From positions 1,215,001 to 1,279,000 of the forward strand of contig BSBM01001383.1 in NCBI GenBank assembly GCA_027924585.1: a stretch of DNA of 64,000 nucleotides, written 5' to 3'. Below are positions 34,628 through 45,989 of this stretch, piece after piece. The number at the start of each line of letters is the position of its first letter. Position 1 is the first letter of the stretch. A program made the translations under genes and the position numbers. The notes under the pieces were generated by a model. It made no database searches. It saw nothing but the letters and a program-made list of their open reading frames with translations, and had not been told where the DNA came from. This DNA is from Larix kaempferi. Its lineage: Eukaryota; Streptophyta; Pinopsida; Pinales; Pinaceae.

Positions 34628-34767
34628 TTGCCACTCTCTCAGAGAGGCTTTGTCCTCAAAGCCTTATAATTTTGTCGCATTGTTCTTTGCGATGTCATGG
34701 CCGCCGAAACATGTCGATATGAACTGCTAAGTGTAGAGCATAACTTCCCATACGTCGACGGATGAAT

Positions 34768-35838
34768 CTATCCCAAATTGATTTGTTGTGGACTGATGGG
34801 ATTCCCTACTGATGTGTCGTCAGGAGATTTGATCACATTAGTACCATTATCTTTCGACAATTCCCACTTTTTCAAATATCGGTTTTTATGGTTGGGGTGT
34901 CGATAGGGAACTTTCACGATGTCACTTTCGTTTAAGAATGTTGCCTTTAGAGCATTGATCTGAGTTGGAAGTTGTATTTTCGTCTCTTGAGGATTTAAGT
35001 TTTTGTTCTGTATCTTTTCCAACTTGTTTTCTAACTGCCTATTATCATTTTGAAACTTCTTAATCAATTCGACTTGCGATTTTCTGTCATCTTCAGATGT
35101 CTTAAGTTGTTCCTTAAGGTCTTCATTATGACTTCTGATACAACTATTTTATTCCTGTTTGTCTAGAAGTTTCCCTTCAATGTTGTCCATAGATTGTTCT
35201 ATCTTTCGACTATTTTTCAACTTCTTAATTTTTGTGACTAGTATCTTGTTATGATTTCTTAGTCTAAAAATTTCTTCAGCATTGTTAGATAATGCTTTAT
35301 TACTCTTCGCGATCTCAGACTTATGTGTCTTTTTAGATTCTTCATTTTGTTGTTGAGGAACTTTTATCTGTTGTCGACACTGGCCGACCTCTGATTCTTG
35401 ACTTTCTAATATATGTCGTAGCTGCATTAGTTCTTCATCTTTGTCACTAACGATTTTGTTCAAGCGTATTATTTCTGCTTCGTAATTATTTATTTCCTTC
35501 TTTATATCTTGATTTTTCAATCTCTGATTGAAATCACTTTCATCTTTTAATTCCTTGATTTGCGCACATAATTGTTCTATGTGATTTTTCTGGTTGGACA
35601 TTATTTGTTCATTGAACCGTTCTTGTATCTTATGTAGTTCAATCTTTATTTCTGATTGTCTATTAATGTCTCGTAATTCTTCATTGTCTTTTTGATAGCG
35701 CTTTAACTTGGCTTCTAATTTCTCTCGCAAATCGGCTTCCATGGTTTCTGTCTTCTTCGACGGTTGAGTGATCTTCTTTGATTTTTTTGATGAGTTTTTC
35801 TTAAACTTGGTCGTCTTTCTTTGACTTGACTTATCCAA
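34768..35838 (-). pseudogene. E2 coiled-coil protein frame
   Basis: A single minus-strand frame of about 356 codons is broken only by TAA at 35149-35151. A TGA lies just upstream of 35838. The first ATG in frame is at 35742, so 35838 could only be used as a near-cognate TTG start. The N-terminus is strongly basic (FKKNSSKKSKK). From about residue 33 the sequence has the charged, heptad-like pattern of a long coiled coil (EKLEAKLKRYQKDNEELRD, EAEIIRLNKIVSDKDEELMQL, KILVTKIKKLKN) for over 230 residues, and a non-coil tail follows. No gag core or zinc knuckle is visible. A structural or RNA-packaging role is inferred only from its position as the sole ORF. Confidence 0.7.
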
Positions 35839-35939
35839 CGATGGATAGTCTCTGCTAGATCTTCACTTCTTGTTTTTCTTCGATTTGTCTTCTTTGTCTT
35901 TTTCTCGATTTTTTTTAGACTTCAATACTTCTTATCTTT

Positions 35940-37098
35940 TTTTTTCTTTTTTTTTTAAATAATTATTATTTTAATAAAATAATAATAATTATTAATTATT
36001 TAATTAATAATAATATTATTAATGCTTTCATAAACTATATATATAGTTTATTATATATAAATATATATATGTTTTCCAAAAATTAAAATATTTAAACAAT
36101 ATAATAATATTATAATGTTTAATATTTTTTTTTTTGAAAATTTTGTTAGGGTTTGTGAGGATGGAGGCGAGGGCGTGGGCGGAGGCTGGGTGTGCGTTGG
36201 AGTTGGTGGTGGAGGTGGTGGTGGGCATGAGGGAGCCGGCGGTGGAGTGGTGGTGGAGTGTTGGAGACGTTGGGAAGGGGTTCGTGCAGGTGGAGGGAGA
36301 GCTGTTGGCGGTGGTGGGAGTGGTGGCCAGTGGCGGATTGAAGGGGAGCAGCGGCGGAGGTGGACGGGGGGCGCGCAACAGGAGAGACGGCAAGTGGGAG
36401 GGACGAGGAACAGGCTGGAGGGCGCGGGTATGGAAGAGTGCAGTAGTGGGAGGAGATGCGTGGGGGTCGCAGGCTTAGAGGGGACATGGATACTAGCGAA
36501 TGGGCAAGCGTGAGGTGGCGTGCTGGAGTGAGCAGCGGGGAGCTGGGGAGAGGCGCGGAGGCGTGGAGGAGTGGGGAGGTGCAGCAACGAGCACCGTGGA
36601 AGGCGTGGGGAGTTGGCGTGTAGGTGGGGAGAGGGCGCAACAAGAGGGCAGAGGACGCAGCAGGAGAGCAGACGAGACTGGAGCGGCCGAGCAGTTTTGG
36701 GTAAGAGTCGAGCGCGGGGGAGGCTGCAGGAGGGTGGATGCAGCGAGGTGTAGAGTGGGGGAGTGTGCGGATGCAATGTGGGGTAAGGAGACGGCTGCGA
36801 ATGCAGAGGGGGAGAGGGAATGAATGGACTGGAATGGGGAAACAGAGTCGAGGTGGCGTGGGTTTTGGGAGTAAGTGGACGTGGAGAAGCGTAGGTGTAA
36901 TGGATAGAACGGAAGAAGCGTGGAGATGGTGGACGTAGGCGTGAGGTGGAAGGAATATGGAGTGGGGGGAAGATGGAGGGATGTGAAGTGATGCGAGGGT
37001 GTAAATGGTGGTTGTGGCCAAGGGCCTCTGTTGATTACAAATCGTGATCCAAAGAAACTTTGGGGTAGTGGCCAGTAGCCGGAATCAGGGAGGGCCAA
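35940..37098 (-). other. E2 C/T-rich leader and A/T tract
   Basis: On the minus strand about 970 bp is C/T-rich (37098-36130), followed by an A/T tract (36130-35940) containing AAACTATATATATAGTTT, close to an AACTATATATATAAA phrase in the E1 tract. All three frames are long and open in the leader with overlapping Pro/Ser/His/Leu translations, which is a composition effect. Confidence 0.75.
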
Positions 37099-37101
37099 AA
37101 G

Positions 37102-37113
37102 GCTCTGATACCA
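37102..37113 (-). other. E2 primer-binding site, tRNA-iMet type
   Basis: The minus strand reads TGGTATCAGAGC, a full 12-base match to the plant initiator-methionine tRNA end, one base from the LTR. Confidence 0.92.
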
Positions 37114-37114
37114 A

Positions 37115-37365
37115 TGCTATATCCGTGTCTGGATATACTCAATGATTATTCAAGCGAATAATCCTCCAATGGAAAATAACTCCATTTGATAATAATATAT
37201 AATTGATGATATAAAGATGATGATAAATTACAAAGGATATGGTTGCCTTAAATATGGCTTGGCCATCACATATTGAAGAGACACTTCTCTTCATAAACTA
37301 TATTTTAATATTATTAAATACTATTAGGAATAGTTACCTATTTATTACTTTTTATTGTTGTAGCA
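37115..37365 (-). repeat. E2 5-prime LTR
   Basis: This 251-bp LTR matches 34377-34627 with three substitutions. It is followed by target duplication TATTA. Confidence 0.95.
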
Positions 37366-37370
37366 TATTA

Positions 37371-37780
37371 TCGGATCTAATTTTAAAGAGAAAATGTGGG
37401 GCAAGAAAGATTTAGAGGCTAAAATAAAATTAAGATAGTATAAAGAGGTCATTAACCCTAATATGAATGATCAAAAGTATCTCTCTGTTTTAACTAGTTC
37501 AAAGAAGAGAAATAATATAGCCAAGATTAGAACGAACTATCATGAGCTGCATAGTGAAACATGGCTTTGGACAATTCCTAAAACACCATGGGTGGAAAGG
37601 ATTTGCCATCTTTGTGAGACTATGAGCATTGAGGATGAAAGTCACTTTCTCTTAGAGTGCCCTGCATACACATATTAGATCGTAGTTTCATAATCTATGC
37701 TACAATTCAAACCTCCCTAACCTTCTATCCTGTTAAAACTATGGCGACCTAGGAACTCAAATAATTTATTTTTCTTCTCT
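37371..37780 (+). pseudogene. LINE C-terminal zinc-knuckle region
   Basis: YLSVLTSSKKRNNIAKIRTN, WTIPKTPWVERICHLCE and DESHFLLECPAYTY form the conserved C-terminus of plant LINE polyproteins, with a CxxC...H...C zinc-binding arrangement. The frame stops at 37678 (TAG), but homologous sequence (NLCYNSNLPNLLS, NYGDLGT) continues, shifted, to about 37780. Confidence 0.85.
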
Positions 37781-37840
37781 TAAAATCTGATAAACCAAGT
37801 TGATCTCAGTAGACGTTAACCATCATCATCATCAATATTC

Positions 37841-39899
37841 AATTTTAATATACCTCCTACTACTCATAATTTTAAATCAAATCTAAACCAAATGATTTTA
37901 ATATAACCTACAAAATAATGTACCCACATCCTCAAGACTTCCTAGTTGGTTTAGTCTTTGTAAAGACATAACTCCAAATATTAGATATGAATTTCAAATG
38001 GATTTTGTAAATGGGTCATTTAATGTAATATATACCAAGGGCAAGTTTTCAAAAATAGATACCCCAATCGTAACCTCTTAGTTGAGGGATGTTTTCATAA
38101 CATAAGACGAATGTGATTCATTGTAATATTGATCTTAGATAATGCCATTTGTTTGTGTTGAACAAAAGAGCGCCAATTGTAAATTATCTTTATTATAAGT
38201 TATTTTCTGGGTGTTATTATCTCATATGACTTGTGTTTTAACACATTTTTGTATGATTTGTGTTTTAACACATTTTGGTATCATGTAACAATTTTTTCTT
38301 AGCTTTTAATATGTTAGAAGACGTATTTATCTTGGTAATAAGTGGGAGGTGTGTAGTTCTAAACTTGTCATTAAATAGGTTAAGTATATTAAGTGTATGC
38401 TTGGTGGAGGAAGGGCATATCCCTAACACCTTTATATCATATCAATATTACAATGAACACTTATACATGCTTGGTGAGTTGTGAATATTAGATATCAAAG
38501 TTGGAAGAATCTATGTATATTGATATTTTATTTTAGTGGATTCGTTGTCTAGTTTGGGAGTGACTATTCGGCGGGAAAACATACGTCCAAAAGAGTCAAA
38601 ATAGTTAGGTCGAACATTGCAGTCAAGTCTTCAGTCACATATATCTACTTGGTTTAGATAAGTATTATTGACTTGACATCATTATTACATTACTGCCAAA
38701 TTCTATAAAGAAAGATTATTATCATATTAAAATAAATAATTTGATATAAATCTTGAAATGACCTTTCGGTTTATTTAAGACCACTTTATGTTCATTTGAT
38801 TCATTTTCACTTAATCTCATAGATGCATGATCATAATGAGTAATTGGATTGAATATTTAATTAAGCATTTGAGTAAATTAAACTTGATATTATCCTAATA
38901 CTCATCAAGTTTTTGTTGAGATATAATTATGCATGTGTAGAGTTCCATAGAATCCTCTCAAAGGTCTTCTAGAATCTGATAAATATCATTAAAAATCATT
39001 TTAATGTTGAAAGGGATTAACTCTTCAATAATCTACTTTTATTATGATGAGATCAAGGATTCGGAATAAAGGTATGAATAGTCCTTTGTTTATATATGTT
39101 TATTTATGAACCTTTGATTCCATGTACGTAGTAAGAGTGGTTGGCATACTTACCCTGATAAAAAGTTGAAGACATGAATTAGTCCTTAATTATAACAAAG
39201 CATTCTTGGATTCCAATATTTATAGCATCTTGATGTTATAATATCCATTGATTAAAAGTATCATAAGTATCTAATTTTGAGTAGGACATATACCTTTGTG
39301 AGTAGGACATATACCTTTGAAAGGAGGAAGATGATTAGAGAATAATAAGGGTAGCATTGTTTTAAAAATTTGTAGTGCCCTTAGATTGGTTGAAGACTCT
39401 GAGGGAATTTGCAAAGTGACCCGGTTAAATAAATTTCTAATAAATGAACATTTATGTGTGATGTAGGATAGAGTTATTTACCGATTAAGAGACATGGAAG
39501 TTTAATATGTTTTAGAATGATGTATGACTTAATGGAAATTATGAATAAGATGGGGATGATGGAAATTTCTACTGAATGACTACCTCATAGGATAAATGTT
39601 GCACTCAAAATGAATTATGAAATATAGAAATGTATAGATAAATTTGGATTATTATGAACCGATGTATTAATGACTAGAAAATTACAAAATGAGTTGTGAC
39701 TATGAACAAAAGTATGTTTTGCTTAATGAAATGAGTGTAACTATGAACATAAGTATGTTTTGCTTAACGGCTAGAAAATTTATGAAATGAGTTGTGAATA
39801 TGAACATAAGCATGTTTTTCTTAAATACTACCAAATTTATGAAATAAATTATGATTATGAATGAGTCTACATGTTATTTATGAAATGAATTATGATGAT
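37841..39899. other. A/T-rich non-coding DNA
   Basis: The 69-codon frame at 38275-38484 has no known motif. Around 39270-39365 is a copy of the phrase at 27820-27895. From about 39640 a local repeat begins, with GAAATGAGTTGTGAnTATGAACA and AAGTATGTTTTGCTTAA units. Confidence 0.5.
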
Positions 39900-42800
39900 T
39901 GTGAACAGAGCTATTAATGTGTGCTCTGAGCATGTGTGTAGTGATAGGTGAAACCGTTCACTGACAAAGTCACAAAGGAATAAAAAGGGGGTCGTAGATG
40001 TAATGCCCCTCAACCTTGCCATGACTATCAACAACGAAGACACTTATCAATAAATGCTTATGGGATGAATTGGAATAAATTGCTTACTGACTAGAGACAG
40101 GCATGATAAATGAATACGCTTCTGAGAAAATCATTTAAATGGAAAATATGGATACTTGTGATTGTGATGAGAATTATTATCGATTAATTAGAAAATGTAG
40201 ATGAATGTCGCATTTATGCTGAAATATGGAAAATTGAATTATGTGCATGGACCAATGTTTATATCTTTGCTTAAACGATTAGCAAAAGGATGGATGAATT
40301 ATGGTATGATGGTTTTGAACAATACTATTAATGTGTGCTATGAGTATGTGTGTAGTAAACAGTAAGAAAAATTAACGACTGATTCACAATCAAATAAAAA
40401 GGGGGGGTCGTAGAAGAGGGGAAAAACACACACGGGGGAATCCATGCATGAGTTGAAAGCTCGTTTATCTTTACTCAGGTGAGCGTGAAGTCCTATGATT
40501 GATACCATAGTGGATTGGTCACATACGAGTTTGAGGGGCGTGCAATAAGAACAAACTTAATCCTTAGTGCCATTAGTCTCACATAGAGTGTAGCCAGATG
40601 ATTTATGGAAACGATTCCTAAAATCACTACATGGAATCCCAACACAATAGTAAAATGAGAAATTATTGTCGGAAGGACCCGACGATGTGGTACCTAGACA
40701 ATTAAAGAAAGAAAGTGTTATCAGAAGGACTCGACGATGTGGTACCTAGAGGAATAAAGGAAATGAACACCTACGCATTTGGCATATAGTATTGCATTAG
40801 ATTATTTGTGCAAGGAATGACTATTTATAATTATGTATTTGGCATATAGTATTGCATTAGATAATTTGTGAGTGAAATGTTTAATTGTAATTATATATTT
40901 GACAAATAGTATTGCGTTAGATTATTTGTGCATGAAATGATTATTTGTAATTAAATAATTGGGAATAATTAAATATGGAGCAAATGATAGACTAGGAGTC
41001 ATTAACTAGTCAACTCCACCAACACCCACTAAAATATGGATTGGAATCCTAGCATTAGGGGACATCTAGGCGTAAAATGTGGGAATTATGTGCACTCTCA
41101 TGAGAGAGTGGAACCAACATGGTTGGGTGAATATTTGTATTAAATAATTTTGCATAAAAGAGTAATTTTGAATGAGGCGACATGTGTTGAAAAGGATTTT
41201 TCTATTTAAGCAAGAGGTAATAAAGGGGAGGGGATGGATCCCTAGTGTTGGATGACCTCCGTAATGGCAAGGAAATTTCGATTCTACTTTCTATTGTGAG
41301 TTTGGATAATGATTTTGGTGAGGGGTATCTCACTTCTAAATCCTTGCTAGTGTGTATCCTCTATGACCCCGAGGCTTGGGGGTGGCTATGTGATTGATTG
41401 CATAAGCCTACGGTTGGGTGGTGAAACTAACAATTTATTCACCTAAGGTTAATCGATATTTTACTTGTGGAATCCAATGGAAGACGTGGATGACAAAGAA
41501 AATGTTGGATCAGTTTGATGACGACGATAACTCCTCCTTCGATAGAGGGATCGACCTACAATTGACAGGTTTTTTGTTCCATTTGTATTTTCTAAGTTCA
41601 ACATTTTAATATATTTCATTTTTTTTATATCAAGGATAAGATTGAATCAACTTGTGTTATGTTACTTAGTTTCATATTTAGTCAAGAAGGGCCCTTAAAA
41701 TGGGGGTCCCTATAGTAGAGAATGAGAAATGCACACACGAGAGTACGACGACAATGTCGACTCCCGATAACCTCCATGCACGAGTTGAAATTCATTCATC
41801 TTTACTAGGGTGAGCGTTAAGTTGTACGAGTGAGACCATAACGGTCTAGTCACGTACGAGGTTGAGGGGCGTGCAATAAGAATGAACTTACTCCTCAACG
41901 CAATTAGTATCACGTAGAGTGTAGCTGGATGATTTATGTTCATGATTCCTAAATCACTACACGGAATCCCCGCAAATCAGATAGAAGGGAAATTATTGTC
42001 GGAAGGACTCGACGATGCGGTACCTATATAATAAAGGAAGAACGATTGCTGGAAGGACCCGACGATGCGGTACCTATATAATAAAGGAAGAACGATTGCC
42101 GGAAGGACCCGACGATGTGGTACCTAGAAAAATAAAAAGGGAAGTGATAAGGAACGTTTATGTATTTGGAATATAGTATTGCATGAAATGATTATTTGTA
42201 ATTAATTAATTGGAAACAATTAGATATGGAGCAAATAATAAACTAGGAACCACCATTTAGCCAACTTCACTTGCACCCACCAAAATAGATATTAGAATCT
42301 CAGCATCAGGGGACATATAGGAATAAAATGAGGAATGTATGTGCAATATCATGGGAGAGCGACACATGGCTGGGTGAGAAAATTTAATAAAACATTATAA
42401 ATAAAGGATAATTTTGCATGGAGCGACATGTGTCGTCAGAAATTTCTCTACTTAAGAAAGAAGAGAAGATGAGAAAATGGCCCTATTGTTGGATGATTGT
42501 CGTAATGGCTTCGAAATGTTGAATGTGCTACTATTATGAGTTTGGAAAAGAAATTTTGGTGAGGGGGATCTCATTCTGAATTCTTGTTGAATGTGTGTTC
42601 TCTACGACCCTTTTTTCTCCGGGGTTCGAGAGAAAGAAGATTACTCCCGATAAGGTCGGGAGGTCAACCGAGACGTCCGTAGGTGATTCGTCAAAGATCG
42701 TTGGTTGTATTGGAGCTACATCAAACTCAGTACCATCATCGGTTACAACATTCCCCATCGGGATAGGTAGATATCATTGAGTTCTTGATGTATTGTTAAT

Positions 42801-42944
42801 GGGAAGAATTTATTTAGATATGTGTATGATACAACTTACATAATATTGAAAGAATTAATTCGTGAAAGTATAAGGATAAGATAAATCCTTCTGAAACGCT
42901 CTAATGTTCGATGTGACTTTCTAATTCAGTTAAGTGTACATAAT
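39900..42944. repeat. Diverged direct repeats, possibly old LTRs
   Basis: A segment at about 40440-41390 is repeated, clearly diverged, at about 41735-42605. Shared landmarks are CATGCACGAGTTGAAA, GAGGGGCGTGCAATAAGAA, GTAGAGTGTAGC, GGAAGGACCCGACGATG-GGTACCTA and GGCGACATGTG. A smaller duplication (39915-40000 against 40333-40420) precedes it. The 345 bp between the copies (41391-41734) has no recognisable coding motif. They may be LTRs of a deleted element or an old tandem duplication. Confidence 0.7.
42001..42126. repeat. 50-bp tandem repeat, about 2.5 units
   Basis: Units beginning GGAAGGACnCGACGATGnGG lie at 42001, 42051 and 42101 and are almost identical. The older copy has two diverged units (40671 and 40722). 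Confidence 0.92.
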
Positions 42945-43947
42945 TGTTATACCTCAAAGTTACACTTTAAGCCCTAGTGTCGCATCTTTGTACCATGTGA
43001 CCTAGCGACACTTCTCCCTAATGACCGTCACACATTATTGGTTCCCTCCTTGGTCTCATCTGGACACCCAGGAGAAAAACCCATTGACTGAATGTCGAGA
43101 CATAACCTCATCTGCCACGTGTCATAGCAGCAACCCCATTTGCATATATTTTCTCACCCGACACATCTATTGGGTAGCAAAAATTAGGGTTTTCACTCTT
43201 TGCACTTCCCCTTGGGCGCGAAAATGTCACGTTATGCTCAGACTCAGGGGCGCGAAAATACATTTTTATCCTTTTTTCCATGGATCATGGATCTCATCCT
43301 TCGAGAGATTTTATTGGGATTATCATCCCTGATTCGATCCCAACCCCCTCTCCCTATTTAGTTTGCCTGATCCACTAAACACTCATTTGATCCACTTTAC
43401 TCTCCTTATGGTTAGCCCTTCCAAGCACTATAAAGGAGAGGCCTTCCATGAGCCAAAGGGAGGACTTCTTGGGGCATCCAACCTATGGTCTTGATACTTT
43501 TGCAGAGATAGCTAGAGGAAGAACTTGGAGCTGTTGGCTTGGACATCAAGCAACCATTGTAAGCATTCTCAAGTTGCAATAAAGATAACTTGTCTTGTTT
43601 CCCAATTTATGTATGTTGATTTTGATTCAATTACATGATTTGTATCTAACTAGATTTGGATTCTAACTTGTAATTCAAGATACTTGGAGAATTGTATATG
43701 CTTGTATATTGTCTGATCTTAACAGGTTCATCGCAAGGTCTTCGAGATCTGGACTATGAGCGGGACAAACATCAGAGTGAAAGGTCAGTCATCTTCTCTC
43801 ACTTTATTCAATACTGAGATCTTGAAATGCTTATTAGAATATAGGATCCAAGATAGCATTTGTTTCACTTTTGTCTTAGATTGGAGTCAGTCTATCCTAC
43901 TTTAACCTAAGAGGGATTCTTTCTATCCGTAGGAAGAAATCTCTACA
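42945..43947 (+). repeat. Ty3-2 5-prime LTR
   Basis: I propose TGTTATACC to CTCTACA as the ends. Internal signals fit an LTR: ACTATAAAGGAG, a good TATA box, at about 43428-43439, and AATAAA at about 43579 as a polyadenylation signal. The second LTR is not in the window, so the borders are not verified by comparison. Confidence 0.6.
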
Positions 43948-43955
43948 AGAAAAAT

Positions 43956-43965
43956 TGGCGACTCC
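43956..43965 (+). other. Ty3-2 primer-binding site candidate
   Basis: TGGCGACTCC lies eight bases after the proposed LTR end, in the place and form seen in several plant Ty3 elements. I cannot confirm the tRNA. Confidence 0.5.
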
Positions 43966-45989
43966 TCTAGTTTGAACCCCTTTGTTTTGAGTTCTTTGAT
44001 TTCATCCATTTGTGATTGTGAATTTGCTCTCTTTTCAAACCAGTTGTCAAAGTTGGTCTTTTAGACCCTCATTCACTCCCCTCCTCTCTGCATCAGACCT
44101 TTGTTTGTGCATAGTGAGTCCTCTTGGCTGGAAAACCCTGGAAAAGTCAAAATATTTTCTTAAACTCCCGCCTTCATCTGCCTTTTGAGCATTTCCGCGT
44201 CCCTTACACTGCTTACAGAGCAAAAATTACCATATTTTCGCTACCTAGCCTTTATCTAGAATGCGAAAATCCCAAGTTACCGTGCCTGGGCTGCTTGCAG
44301 ACCCGCAAAAATATCTGTAAAAAAGAATTTTTTTAAGTTTGCTTGGTTACCTTTAGTTAAGTTTTGGTTTCTTTGTTCTTGACTGTTGTTCTGATATTTA
44401 TCAGACATCTGTAACCTACCCAACTGCAGTACATCACTTGCATTTCACCCTTTGAAGTTTTTAGTCTTTGCTTTGTATAAAAAAACTCTTTGGTAGACAC
44501 CTTGGAAGTTTTTGGGTTTTAGGTCACCGGTTTAGCCATACCTACTTACTCATTACCTTTTACATCTTGTTTGCACTTTCCTTTTGTCACTCTTGAGCAA
44601 AGTTGCAAGTGTTTTGTGGTTTGTTTTGTTTATTTTCGAGCTTGGATTTTTGAGTTTTGTGGCATTATATGCAATTTTATCACCTCTTTACCATTTTTTC
44701 ATTTGATTGGTCCTTTCAAGATAGTCAAGTTTATTTATTGTTTGTCAAATTCCTTGATTATATTATTACCAATACTGTATTGTTCTTACAACAGTAGCTT
44801 TCCATTCTTGTTATAAAAAATCAATATTGGAATACTTTTTGGAACATGTCTTGTTTTTGTTGAAACGATCAAGTTCATAATATTGCATTTAAGAAGTGAA
44901 TCGGTCTTCATTGCTTGTCACATAGTTTTAGTCATTAGAAGTAACATTCGTTGTAGATCAGTTGCATCTTGAAAGTAGTTACATTAGTTTGGCTTATTCA
45001 AAAAAGAAAACAAAAATTTTGGAGTGGTTTTTTCATTTCTTTGAAAAAAAAATTTGCTTGCATTGTGATCGAAGAACTCTCTCTTTACTTTAGCTAGCAT
45101 TCATCGAATAGAAAGGCTCATTTTTATTCATATTCATCTGCATGGTTTGGTCGTCATAACACCACAAGTTGCACTCTCATCACCCGATTGAGTAATACAA
45201 CCATTAAAATTTACACTCCCTATCTTAACACACTTTAACCTCGCTTGAGGAGAAAAAGAATTTGGTAGTTAGGTAGGACACCGGGAATAGGCATCCAAAT
45301 AATTCCCCCTTGTCATTTTCATTTGAGACATAGTTGTTGTCCTCTAGGGTGCTAAAATCCTCTTGTATTTGTTGACACGGTCATCAACCAGTTTGTGGAG
45401 GGGCCTCCCATTTTTTCGAGGGTTAAGCCGTGAGGATTGATTCCATATGGACTTTGTGGAATGCCGCACTCCACTTAGCGCCTAAGGCATATCGATCCAT
45501 TGTCTTCCTTGTACTCTACCGTAGTGGTGATATAGGGATGATAAGACAGAAGTGTCAAAAACCTTCCTCGACGTGTCATGAACGAGGTAGCTTAGTGAAT
45601 TTTCTTCTTGGGCTCTTTTACCCAGGATCCCTTTCAGTAGAGGGGTATCCTTCCATTATTGGTCTCTCATTTTGTATTGTTCCACTTGGATTTCATCACC
45701 TTGTGAAGGATACAACTTGTTGAGTTCTCCAGCTCTTAGTTAGGAGGTTTTTCTTGCTATTTCATCTTCTTAGAGGGTCATTTTTCTTTTTAGTGTTGCT
45801 TGTTAGCATTCTGGCCACTTTGCTTTCAGCTCGCTTACTGTGACGTCGGTCTCAGTACAGTTTTTTGAGCTTGCTTTTTTGGCCTGCGAGCCTTGTCTTT
45901 TTCTAGCTCCCCTTTTGCACACTCAACTGCTTTAAGGTTTTTGAGTTCCTTTTCATGAGACTGTCCCTGAGACTTGTTATCCCATCACC
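43966..45989 (+). other. Ty3-2 untranslated leader
   Basis: About 2 kb lies between primer site and gag. Open frames at 44571-44816 and 45430-45723 have no recognised motif. Confidence 0.55.

Larger units (their letters stand above)
34377..37365 (-). mobile_element. E2, complete short-LTR non-autonomous retrotransposon
   Basis: Two 251-bp LTRs (TG...CA) differ at only three positions (about 99%) and are flanked by TATTA target duplications. On the minus strand the order is LTR, perfect tRNA-iMet primer site, C/T-rich leader of about 970 bp, A/T tract of about 190 bp, one coiled-coil frame, LTR. No polymerase, protease or integrase is present. Total length (2989 bp), order of tracts and ORF type match E1. 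Low LTR divergence makes it one of the youngest insertions here, and it is younger than the LINE it interrupts. Confidence 0.93.
33650..37840 (+). mobile_element. 5-prime-truncated LINE, split by E2
   Basis: Only the 3-prime part of a non-LTR retrotransposon is present, the usual result of incomplete target-primed reverse transcription. The reverse transcriptase remains (33650-34371) and the C-terminal zinc-knuckle region (37371-37780) are separated by E2, which left the target duplication TATTA at 34372-34376 and 37366-37370. A repeated CATCATCATCATC near 37827 may be close to the 3-prime end. The 5-prime boundary is approximate. Confidence 0.8.

Noticed and set aside
36051-37098. Minus-strand frames of 201-291 codons in the E2 leader, and plus-strand Gly/Arg/Glu-rich frames opposite
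   Set aside because: Three minus frames are open at once over the same C/T-rich DNA, a composition effect, and none shows a domain.
38275-38484. 69-codon plus-strand frame
   Set aside because: No recognisable motif, A/T-rich surroundings and no promoter or splice signals.
42534-42780. Overlapping 61- and 74-codon frames on opposite strands
   Set aside because: No domain, no start context and not conserved in the diverged partner repeat.
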